From: Rhodospirillales bacterium
GTDB taxonomy: Bacteria; Pseudomonadota; Alphaproteobacteria; Kiloniellales; JACOMY01
Direction: 5' to 3'
Assembly (NCBI GenBank): GCA_014324045.1
Contig: JACOMY010000005.1
Span: 1 to 64,000, forward strand
DNA length: 64,000 bases
Shown here: positions 57,132-64,000 of the stretch, piece after piece
Layout of the letters: each line of letters begins with the position of its first letter
Position numbering within the stretch: the first letter of the stretch is position 1
The notes under the pieces: generated by a model
What the model was told of the DNA's origin: nothing
Database searches by the model: none
What the model saw: the letters and a program-made list of their open reading frames with translations, nothing else
Position numbers and translations under genes: made by a program

Positions 57132-58721
57132 ATGATCAGTCTGAGCAGGCTTGCCCTCGCGGGCTGTGCCGCGGCGGTGCTGAGCGCCGGTGCAGTCCGG
57201 GCCGAGACACCGGCCGATACCCTGGTGATCGCCGACAAGATCGACGACATCGTCTCCATCGACCCTGCCGAGAGCTTCGAGTTCTCAGGCAACGACATGC
57301 TGAACAACGTCTACGATACGCTGGTGGAGCTGGATCCCTCGGATCTGGGCCCGCTGGTGCCGGGCCTGGCCGAGCGCTGGAGCCTGTCGGAAGACGGCAA
57401 GACCTACACCTTCGAGATGCGGCCGGGCGTCACCTTCCATTCCGGCAATCCGGTGACGGCGGAGGATGCCGCCTGGTCGCTGCAGCGCGCCGTCAAGCTG
57501 AACAAGACCCCGTCCTTCATCCTCACCCAGTTCGGCTTCACGCCGGAGAACGTCGAGGAGCGGGTCCGCGCCGAGGGCGACAGCCTCATCGTCACCGTCG
57601 ACAAGCCCTATGCGCCTTCCTTCTTCTACAGCGCCTTGACCGCGGTCGTGGCCTCGATCGTCGACAAGAAGCTGGCGATGGAGCACGAACAGAACGGCGA
57701 TTTCGGCTACGAATGGCTGAAGACCAACACGGCGGGCTCCGGTGCCTACAGGCTGCGCGCCTGGAAGCCGAACGAGAACTACGTGCTGGAAGCCAACGGG
57801 GACTACTGGCGCGGCGCCCCGGCGATGAAGCGGGTTTTCGTACGTCACGTGCCGGAGCCGGCCACGCAGCGGCTGTTGCTGGAGCGCGGCGATGTCGATA
57901 TCGCCCGCAAGCTGACCCCGGTCGATATCGAGGGCGTCCGCGGCAATCCCGACATTGCCATCAACGACGAGCTGCGCGGCCGCATCATGTATGTCGCTCT
58001 GAATCAGACCGTCGAGCCCCTGAACGACCCGAGGGTGATCGAGGCGATCAAGTACCTGATCGACTACGACGGCATGGCCGATACTTTCCTCAAAGGCAGC
58101 TACGTGGTGCATCAGGCCTTTCTGCCGATCGGCTTTCTGGGCGCTATCGACGACAAGCCCTACAGGCTCGACGTGGCGAAGGCCAAGGCGCTGCTGCAAC
58201 AGGCCAGTGTCGAGGATCTTACCATCCGGATCTTTGTGCGCAACGATCAGGACCGGCTGGAGATGGCGCAGTCCTTCCAGAACACCCTGGCGCAGGCCGG
58301 CATCGATGCGGAGATCCGGACCGGCACCGGCAAGGAGATTCTGGGCGAGTACCGCTCGCGCAACCACGACATCTATCTTGGTGCCTGGGGTCCGGACTAT
58401 TCCGACCCGCACACCAATGCGGATACCTTCGCCAAGAACCCGGACAACTCGCTTGAGGCACAGCTGACCGGCGTGCTGGCCTGGCGCAACGCCTATCCGG
58501 CCAGCGAGGAGACCCCGATTACCCTGGCCGCGGTGCTGGAGCGCGACACCGGCAAGCGCAAGGCGATGTACGAAGAGGTGCAGCGCATCCATCAGCGGCA
58601 ATCGCCCTTCGCGCCGATGTTCCAGCGGATCGAGCAGGTGGCTTCGCGCAGCAACGTCGAGGGTTTCAATGCCGGCGGATCGATCCACTCGGCCTTCTAC
58701 TGGCTGGTTACCAAGAACTAG
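57132..58721 (+). CDS. Dipeptide/oligopeptide ABC binding protein
   Basis: A 529-aa periplasmic protein of SBP family 5. A signal peptide (LALAGCAAAVLSAGAVRAE) leads into LVIADKIDDIVSIDPAESFE, LVPGLAERWSLSEDGKTYTFEMRPGVTFHSG, then YRLRAWKPNENYVLEAN and HDIYLGAWGPDYSDPHTNA. These are typical of DppA/OppA-type receptors. ATG 57132 follows AAGGGAG. It begins a five-gene operon; a hairpin follows its stop. Because the next gene on the right is a penicillin-acylase relative, acylated peptides are one possible substrate class, but that is guesswork. Confidence 0.9.
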   Translation: MISLSRLALAGCAAAVLSAGAVRAETPADTLVIADKIDDIVSIDPAESFEFSGNDMLNNVYDTLVELDPSDLGPLVPGLAERWSLSEDGKTYTFEMRPGVTFHSGNPVTAEDAAWSLQRAVKLNKTPSFILTQFGFTPENVEERVRAEGDSLIVTVDKPYAPSFFYSALTAVVASIVDKKLAMEHEQNGDFGYEWLKTNTAGSGAYRLRAWKPNENYVLEANGDYWRGAPAMKRVFVRHVPEPATQRLLLERGDVDIARKLTPVDIEGVRGNPDIAINDELRGRIMYVALNQTVEPLNDPRVIEAIKYLIDYDGMADTFLKGSYVVHQAFLPIGFLGAIDDKPYRLDVAKAKALLQQASVEDLTIRIFVRNDQDRLEMAQSFQNTLAQAGIDAEIRTGTGKEILGEYRSRNHDIYLGAWGPDYSDPHTNADTFAKNPDNSLEAQLTGVLAWRNAYPASEETPITLAAVLERDTGKRKAMYEEVQRIHQRQSPFAPMFQRIEQVASRSNVEGFNAGGSIHSAFYWLVTKN

Positions 58722-58727
58722 GCGGGC

Positions 58728-58750
58728 GGCGCGGCCATAGGGGCCGCGCC
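58728..58750 (+). terminator. Hairpin between peptide-binding and permease genes
   Basis: GGCGCGGCC, loop ATAGG, GGCCGCGCC, then CTTCCCG. A perfect 9-bp GC stem with a poor U-tract, in the same position as the hairpin at 36112 in the other ABC operon. Likely a partial terminator or mRNA stabiliser. Confidence 0.6.
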
Positions 58751-58802
58751 CTTCCCGTTCCGCGGTGCTTTAAGGCGATTCCCCGGTGCGGATCCCGAAA
58801 GC

Positions 58803-59915
58803 ATGACCGGTCTTCGCCAGATTCGCGGAGATGTTGCCCGCGGATTGGCGGCCCGCGGGACCGCTCGCCTCGCCGCCGGCGGGCGGCGGTCCCTGCAGCT
58901 CTTGCCGGTGCTGGCGAAGATCCTGTTCAGCCTCGCCATCACCGTCCTGGGCCTGCTGCTGATCACCTTCGTCATCGGCCGGGTGGTGCCGATCGACCCG
59001 GTCCTGTCGATCGTCGGCGAGCGAGCGAGTCAAGCGCAGATCGAGCAGGTGCGCGAGCAGCTGGGCTTGAATCGCCCGCTTATGACGCAGTTCGCCTACT
59101 ACGTCCGGGATGTTGTGCAGGGCGACTTCGGCAAGTCACTGATGACCGCGCGGCCGGTGATCGACGACATCGCGCGCTTCTTTCCCGCCACCCTGGAACT
59201 GGCGACCCTGGCGACCTTGGTTGGGGTGCTCTTCGGCGTTCCCGGCGGCGTGCTGGCAGCGGTGCATCAGGGGCGCTGGCCGGATCAGTCGATTCGTATC
59301 CTGGGTCTTTTCGGCTATTCCATGCCGGTTTTCTGGCTGGGCCTGATGGGCCTGCTGATCTTCTATGGAGAGCTCGGCTGGACCGGCGGTCCGGGACGCC
59401 TCGATGCCAGCAACGAGCTCATGTACGAATACGATGTGCCGAGCGTTACCGGTGCCGTCCTGATCGACTCCGCCCTGGCCGGCGCCTGGGGCATTTTCCG
59501 CGACGCGGTCTCGCACACCGTCCTGCCGTCGCTGGTTCTCGGATACTTCTCGATGGCTTACATCAGCCGCATGACCCGAAGCTTGATGTTGGAGCAGCTG
59601 GGGCAGGAGTACATCGCCACAGCGCGGGTCAAGGGCGCGGCGGAGTGGCGGGTCGTCTGGGTGCACGCTCTGGGCAATGCGATGGTACCGCTGATCACGG
59701 TGATCGTGCTTTCCTATGCCAGCCTGCTGGAGGGCTCGGTCCTGACCGAGACGGTTTTCGCCTGGCCGGGCCTGGGCCTTTACATCACCAACGCGCTGTT
59801 TTCGGCCGACATGAATGCCGTGCTGGGCGGGACCGTCGTTGTCGGTCTGGTCTTCATCTCGCTCAATCTCCTCTCCGACCTGCTCTATCGGGCCGTCGAT
59901 CCGCGGGCGCGCTGA
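58803..59915 (+). CDS. Peptide ABC transporter permease DppB-like
   Basis: A 370-aa permease. A basic N-terminal extension of about 35 residues precedes the first helix (ILFSLAITVLGLLLITFVIGRVVP), followed by the DppB-type segment QIEQVREQLGLNRPLMTQF and five further helices. The ATPase-docking loop is ATARVKGAAEWRVVWVHALGNAMVP. Together with the next gene it forms the membrane channel for peptides. Confidence 0.9.
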   Translation: MTGLRQIRGDVARGLAARGTARLAAGGRRSLQLLPVLAKILFSLAITVLGLLLITFVIGRVVPIDPVLSIVGERASQAQIEQVREQLGLNRPLMTQFAYYVRDVVQGDFGKSLMTARPVIDDIARFFPATLELATLATLVGVLFGVPGGVLAAVHQGRWPDQSIRILGLFGYSMPVFWLGLMGLLIFYGELGWTGGPGRLDASNELMYEYDVPSVTGAVLIDSALAGAWGIFRDAVSHTVLPSLVLGYFSMAYISRMTRSLMLEQLGQEYIATARVKGAAEWRVVWVHALGNAMVPLITVIVLSYASLLEGSVLTETVFAWPGLGLYITNALFSADMNAVLGGTVVVGLVFISLNLLSDLLYRAVDPRAR

Positions 59916-59918
59916 CCC

Positions 59919-60845
59919 ATGGGCCCGGAAGACGCCCCGCGTCCCGGCATCCGTGCCTGGCTGACCGACGACGTGCCGCAGTCGCGCTTGCAGGCGCGCT
60001 GCGTACAAGCCTACCTCGCCTGGCGCCGGCTGGCGCAGAACTGGCTGGCCATGGTGGGGCTGTCGATCGTCCTGGGACTGATCCTCATGGCGATCTTCGC
60101 GCCGCTGCTGGCCACGCACCCCCCCTACGAGCAGAATCTGCAGGACCGCCTGCTGCCGCCCTTCTCGGCCGGGCATTGGCTTGGAACCGACGAGTTCGGC
60201 CGCGATCTCTGGAGCCGGATCGTCTACGGCTCACGCATCAGCTTGACGATCGTTGCGCTGGTGGCGGTCACCGCACCGCTCTTCGGGCTTACGATCGGCA
60301 CCGCGGCCGGCTTTTTCGGCGGGATCGCCGACAATCTGCTGATGCGCCTGACCGACATCTTCCTGGCTTTCCCGCGTCTCATCCTGGCGCTCGCTCTGGT
60401 AGCCGCTCTGGGTCCCGGCATCGAGAATGCCATTCTGGCAATCGCCCTTACCGCCTGGCCGCCCTATGCCAGGGTTGCCCGGGCGGAGACCATTACCCTG
60501 CGCAATGCCGACTATATTTCCGCCATCCGCCTACAGGGGGCAGGGCCGCCGCGCATCATCCTGGGGCACATCGTGCCGCTGTGCCTGTCTTCCGTCATCG
60601 TTCGGGTCACCCTCGACATGGCGGGGATCATCCTGACGGCGGCCGGCCTGGGCTTCCTCGGGCTGGGGGCGCAGCCGCCGCTGCCGGAGTGGGGCCTGAT
60701 GATTTCCTCCGGCCGAAAGTTCCTCTTCGATCAATGGTGGGTGGCCACGGTGCCGGGCCTGGCGATCTTTATCGTCAGTCTGGGCTTCAACCTCTTGGGA
60801 GACGGCCTGCGCGATGTGCTGGACCCGCGGAGCGCGCCCAGATGA
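59919..60845 (+). CDS. Peptide ABC transporter permease DppC-like
   Basis: A 308-aa permease with the OppC-type N-terminal helix (NWLAMVGLSIVLGLILMAIFAPLLA), the periplasmic GTDEFGRDLWSRIVYGSRISL signature and the docking loop ISAIRLQGAGPPRIILGHIVP. It starts 3 nt after DppB and overlaps the next ATPase by ATGA. Confidence 0.92.
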   Translation: MGPEDAPRPGIRAWLTDDVPQSRLQARCVQAYLAWRRLAQNWLAMVGLSIVLGLILMAIFAPLLATHPPYEQNLQDRLLPPFSAGHWLGTDEFGRDLWSRIVYGSRISLTIVALVAVTAPLFGLTIGTAAGFFGGIADNLLMRLTDIFLAFPRLILALALVAALGPGIENAILAIALTAWPPYARVARAETITLRNADYISAIRLQGAGPPRIILGHIVPLCLSSVIVRVTLDMAGIILTAAGLGFLGLGAQPPLPEWGLMISSGRKFLFDQWWVATVPGLAIFIVSLGFNLLGDGLRDVLDPRSAPR

Positions 60846-61687
60846 GCGGTAGTTTGCTGGAGGTCGAGGAGCTGCAGGTCCGCTTCCGCACACCCACGCG
60901 GACGGTCGAGGCGGTGCGCGGCGTCAGCTTCTCGCTCGGCCGCGAGCGGCTGGGCATCGTCGGCGAATCGGGCTCGGGCAAGACCGTGACCGGGCGGGCG
61001 CTACTGCGCCTGGTGCGTCCGCCGGGGCAGGTGACGGCCAGGCGGATGCGCTTCGACGGCCAGGATCTGCTGTCGCTCTGCGAACGCGGCATGCGGGCGA
61101 TCCGCGGCGGCCGCATTTCCATGGTCATGCAAGATCCCAAATTCTCGCTCAATCCGGTAATGCGGATCGGCCGGCAACTGACGGAGGCCATGCGGGTGCA
61201 TGGCGGCGGCTCCCGCACGGCCTTGCGCAAGCGCGCCCTGGCGATGCTGGAGGCGGTCCGGATTCGCGATCCGGAGCGGGTGATGCGCGCCTATCCGCAC
61301 GAACTCTCGGGCGGTATGGGGCAGCGGGTCATGATCGCCATGATGCTGCTGCCGGAGCCCGATCTTCTGATCGCCGACGAGCCCACCTCGGCCCTGGACG
61401 TCACGGTCCAGCTGGAGGTCTTGCGCATCCTGGACGGATTGGTGCGCTCGCGCGGCATGGGCCTTATCTTCGTCAGCCACGATCTGAATCTGGTCGCGAC
61501 CTTCTGCGACCGGGTGCTGGTCATGTACGCCGGCCGCGTCGTGGAGGAGATCGAGGCCAAGCGCCTGGCCGAGGCCAAGCATCCCTATACGCAAGGCCTG
61601 ATCGATTGCCTGCCGAAGATCGGCGCGCAGCGCGACAGCCTGCCCACCCTGCGGCGCGATGCGCGCTGGCGGGAGGCCGGCGCATGA
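60842..61687 (+). CDS. Peptide ABC transporter ATPase DppD-like
   Basis: A 281-aa ATPase: Walker A GESGSGKTVTGRALL, Q-loop MVMQDPKFSLNPVMRIGRQL, signature LSGGMGQRVMIAMML, Walker B LLIADEPTSALDVTVQ, switch FVSHDLNLVATFCDR, then HPYTQGLIDCLPKIG. The C-terminal oligopeptide extension with its iron-sulfur cysteines, seen in many DppD proteins, is short or missing. The much longer 680-aa ORF in the track is this gene plus a shadow of the permease upstream. Confidence 0.9.
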   Translation: MSGSLLEVEELQVRFRTPTRTVEAVRGVSFSLGRERLGIVGESGSGKTVTGRALLRLVRPPGQVTARRMRFDGQDLLSLCERGMRAIRGGRISMVMQDPKFSLNPVMRIGRQLTEAMRVHGGGSRTALRKRALAMLEAVRIRDPERVMRAYPHELSGGMGQRVMIAMMLLPEPDLLIADEPTSALDVTVQLEVLRILDGLVRSRGMGLIFVSHDLNLVATFCDRVLVMYAGRVVEEIEAKRLAEAKHPYTQGLIDCLPKIGAQRDSLPTLRRDARWREAGA

Positions 61688-62433
61688 AGCTGGCGGTGGA
61701 AAAGCTTTCGGTTACCTTCGGCCAAGGACGCCGCCGCGTCGAGGCCGTCCGTTGCGTCAGTTTCGGGGTGGAGGCCAAGGGCTCCTACGGCCTGGTCGGC
61801 GAATCGGGTTCCGGCAAGTCAACGGTGTTGCGGGCCGTCTGCGGCCTGGCGCCGGTCTCCACCGGGAGGATCGAGATAGACGGCAAGCCGGTCGAGGGCC
61901 GCCGCAGCCTGGCGTTCGCGCGTCTGGTGCAGATGGTATTTCAAGATCCTTACGCATCGCTGCATCCGCGGCATACGGTGGACCGGACCTTGAGCGAGCC
62001 GCTGGCCATCCACGGCCTGAACGACCGCCATCGCCGGGTCGAGCGGGCCTTGGCCGGCGTCGGCCTCGATCTTTCTTTTCGTTTCCGCTTTCCGCATCAA
62101 CTCTCCGGCGGACAGCGCCAGCGCGTCGCGGTGGCCCGCGCCTTGATCCTGGAGCCGGAAATCCTGCTGCTGGACGAGCCGACCTCGGCCCTCGACGCCT
62201 CGGTGCAGGCCGAGGTCCTCAATCTCCTGGTGCGCCTTCGCCGGGAACGAAACCTGACCTTCGTCATGGTGAGCCACGATCTGGCTGTCGTGAACCACAT
62301 GTGCGAGCGCCTGCTGGTCATGCAGCAAGGCCAAGGCGTCGAGGAACTGGACCGCCAAGCCCTCGGCGACCGCCGGGTCAAGACCGGTTACACCCGCAGC
62401 CTCCTGAAGGCCAGCGAGGGATTCTTGCGTTAA
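61684..62433 (+). CDS. Peptide ABC transporter ATPase DppF-like
   Basis: A 249-aa ATPase: Walker A GESGSGKSTVLRAVCGL, Q-loop MVFQDPYASLHPRHTVDR, signature LSGGQRQRVAVARAL, Walker B ILLLDEPTSALDASVQ, switch VSHDLAVVNHMCER. It overlaps DppD by ATGA. It is shorter than DppF (about 330 aa), ending soon after TGYTRSLLKA, so the regulatory tail is missing. It completes the operon and is convergent with the penicillin-acylase gene. Confidence 0.9.
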   Translation: MKLAVEKLSVTFGQGRRRVEAVRCVSFGVEAKGSYGLVGESGSGKSTVLRAVCGLAPVSTGRIEIDGKPVEGRRSLAFARLVQMVFQDPYASLHPRHTVDRTLSEPLAIHGLNDRHRRVERALAGVGLDLSFRFRFPHQLSGGQRQRVAVARALILEPEILLLDEPTSALDASVQAEVLNLLVRLRRERNLTFVMVSHDLAVVNHMCERLLVMQQGQGVEELDRQALGDRRVKTGYTRSLLKASEGFLR

Positions 62434-62476
62434 GAACCCGGGCAAGGGACCGGGCGTTAAGGGCTTGGGCGCTCTT

Positions 62477-64000
62477 CTAGCGCTGCGGCATCAGCAGCAG
62501 GGTCTTGGATCCTTCGGGCAGATCTTCGGGCAAGGGCAGCAACAGGCCGTCGCGCCAGGATTCTACCAGGTTTCCGTAGTGGGGCGAGAGGATGTTGCCG
62601 GAGTTGCCGGTAGCGACGATGAAGCCGGAGGCCTCGGGATCGGCCGTGTCGTAGACGGCGCGGTAGCCCGGTCCGTGACGATCGACGAAGGCACGATCCA
62701 GCGGCAAGGCATAGTCGGAGCCGGCCCGGTTTACGGTGTCTTGGCCACCGGAGGTGGCGATATCGATCCCGGTCAGGCTGTTCACGACCGGGATATAGCG
62801 CAGCACCTCGTGGTCGAAGCTGGCGAAGTGCGCCTCGCCCCATCGCCAGCCGGTCATGTCGTCCCCATAGTCTTCGGCCAAGTCTGCCAGGGCGGTCTCG
62901 AGGGCGGCGGCGATCTGTTCGTCGCAGGTCTCCACGGCCGGCGTCGCGACGTTGTCGCACCAGAGGCTGTCCGCGCCCAGCAGGCTGTGGACCCGCCAAG
63001 CATTCCCTTCCAGTAGGGGCGCCGCGGCCTCACCCAACTCGTCGATCAACAGCCGGCGTTCCAGGGCCCGGAGCCAGGCGCTGTAGATCAGGGGCTCCGG
63101 CCGCTTGCGATCCATGCGGAAATCCCACTTGCGCAGGCGCGCCAGCGCGGCCCCGGCCGGAAGCTCGGCCTGCAGCAGCCGCTGCATCAGCCGGCGCGCA
63201 CCGTAGGAGAGATCGTCCAGCTGCATCTTCCGCATGTCCTCCGGCGAGAAGCGCTGCTTTTCCGCCAGCAGATCGGCGATGCGGGCGGCGCGGCCCGGGT
63301 GCGCCCATTCGGCGGCGATCAAGTAGGGATAGTCGTCGCCGACCAGGCGATTGTTGGCGGTCAGCAGGATACCGCTTTCCGGATCGACGACGCGGGGCAA
63401 GGCCTCGTAGGGCACCTCGCCGATCCAGTCGTAGGCCCCGCCGGCGCCCGGAACCGGCAGCAGTCCGTCGCCGGCCCGCCTGATCGGCACGCGGCCGGGT
63501 GCGATCAGGGCGATGGAGCCGCGGCTGTCGGCCAGGATCACGGTCTGCTGCGGCGAATCCAGATCGCGGAGGGCTGCTATCGCCGCCGCTACGTCCGGCG
63601 CCCGATTGAGGCGGTAGATGCCTTCGGCCGAACGATCATCGCCCTGCAAGGCGGACCAAGCCAGGGCCAAGACCCGATGTCCCGGATAGAGATCGCGTGC
63701 CTCCTCGACGACATCCGACAGCACCGGCCCATGGCGGGTCTTGCGCACGGTGAAGGTAAGGGGCTCTGCGCCTGCGATCCGAAGGGTTTCTTCGCGTGTC
63801 TCGAAAGGCCGCCAGCCCTCTTCGGTCTTGTAGTAGCCGGGGTTATCGGGGTCGATCTCCTCAATGAAGAGATCCTGGGTGTCGCCGTAGGTTGTGGTGA
63901 AGGTCCAGGCGAGGCGGCCGTTGTGTCCGAACAGCAGGAAAGGCGTGCCCGGGGCCGTGGCGCCGCTAAGGGTTAGCCCCGGCGTCTCGATGCGGGCCAG
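62477..64000 (-). CDS. Penicillin acylase-family amidohydrolase (C-terminal part; runs off right edge)
   Basis: The frame stays open from its stop at 62477 to the window edge; the track starts it only at an internal GTG at 63748. Reading past that start gives LLFGHNGRLAWTFTTTYGDTQDLF and VRKTRHGPVL, typical of the Ntn-hydrolase beta chain, and the C-terminus has IVATGNSGNILSPHYGNLVESWRDG. The family cleaves amides of penicillins, acyl-homoserine lactones (PvdQ, HacB) or other acyl amides after self-cleavage to two chains. The nucleophile serine at the start of the beta chain lies just outside the window, as do the signal peptide and alpha chain. At least 507 residues are inside. Confidence 0.88.
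   Translation of the reverse strand: MARIETPGLTLSGATAPGTPFLLFGHNGRLAWTFTTTYGDTQDLFIEEIDPDNPGYYKTEEGWRPFETREETLRIAGAEPLTFTVRKTRHGPVLSDVVEEARDLYPGHRVLALAWSALQGDDRSAEGIYRLNRAPDVAAAIAALRDLDSPQQTVILADSRGSIALIAPGRVPIRRAGDGLLPVPGAGGAYDWIGEVPYEALPRVVDPESGILLTANNRLVGDDYPYLIAAEWAHPGRAARIADLLAEKQRFSPEDMRKMQLDDLSYGARRLMQRLLQAELPAGAALARLRKWDFRMDRKRPEPLIYSAWLRALERRLLIDELGEAAAPLLEGNAWRVHSLLGADSLWCDNVATPAVETCDEQIAAALETALADLAEDYGDDMTGWRWGEAHFASFDHEVLRYIPVVNSLTGIDIATSGGQDTVNRAGSDYALPLDRAFVDRHGPGYRAVYDTADPEASGFIVATGNSGNILSPHYGNLVESWRDGLLLPLPEDLPEGSKTLLLMPQR

Noticed and set aside
57285-58688. 467-aa minus-strand ORF opposite the peptide-binding protein gene
   Set aside because: High-GC shadow frame of a well-supported gene.
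59645-61687. 680-aa plus-strand ORF listed as one protein
   Set aside because: Only its last 281 codons are real (DppD-like ATPase, ATG 60842). The rest is an out-of-frame shadow of the two permease genes.

Overview
The window looks like a chromosomal segment of a GC-rich alphaproteobacterium. The gene content (aerobic CO dehydrogenase-type molybdenum hydroxylase cluster, EF-P with EpmA, a polyol/dihydroxyacetone ABC-Dha locus, NhaD-type antiporter) fits a Rhodospirillales-like lineage, but that placement is inference; no rRNA or tRNA gene was seen to anchor it.

Left edge (1-5608, minus strand): a compact defence-type cassette transcribed leftwards off the window: a 1178-aa SNF2/DEAD helicase with a C-terminal DUF3883-like domain, an OLD-like AAA ATPase, a 152-aa protein of unknown family, and the first 46 codons of a DUF1156-type DNA methylase.

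5791-18383 (minus): a CO dehydrogenase/xanthine dehydrogenase-family cluster: coxG, a small membrane protein, coxS, coxL (form II, AYRGAGR), coxM, a YdbH/AsmA-like protein, coxD, coxE, split XdhC N and C proteins, and a MoeA-like/MobA-like fusion. Together they would encode the enzyme plus cofactor maturation and membrane recruitment.

18687-31832: housekeeping and metabolic genes: NhaD-type antiporter, tandem universal stress protein, histone-deacetylase-like amidohydrolase, DUF192 protein, efp and epmA (divergent), an enolase-superfamily dehydratase, a GMC oxidoreductase, an acyl-CoA synthetase-like protein with eroded catalytic motifs, and an ABC exporter half-transporter.

32191-44968 (plus): two dead genes (sugar isomerase/epimerase and Gfo/Idh/MocA dehydrogenase), closed by a strong terminator, then an intact 12-gene operon: sugar/polyol ABC transporter (binding protein, two permeases, small membrane protein, two ATPases), dhaL, dhaM, stand-alone HPr, stand-alone EI, a small possible HTH protein and dhaK. 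The EIIA-HPr-EI modules that E. coli fuses in DhaM are separate genes here, giving a self-contained phosphorelay to dihydroxyacetone kinase.

45591-55130 (minus): a decaying two-gene locus that I read as Druantia type III (druH then druE). druE is cut by one in-frame TGA; druH has a one-base frameshift and a 66-bp in-frame duplication carrying two stops.

55769-64000: an isolated gcvT, then a dipeptide/oligopeptide ABC operon (binding protein, two permeases, two ATPases) with a recognisable promoter, and the C-terminal part of a penicillin-acylase-family gene running off the right edge on the minus strand.
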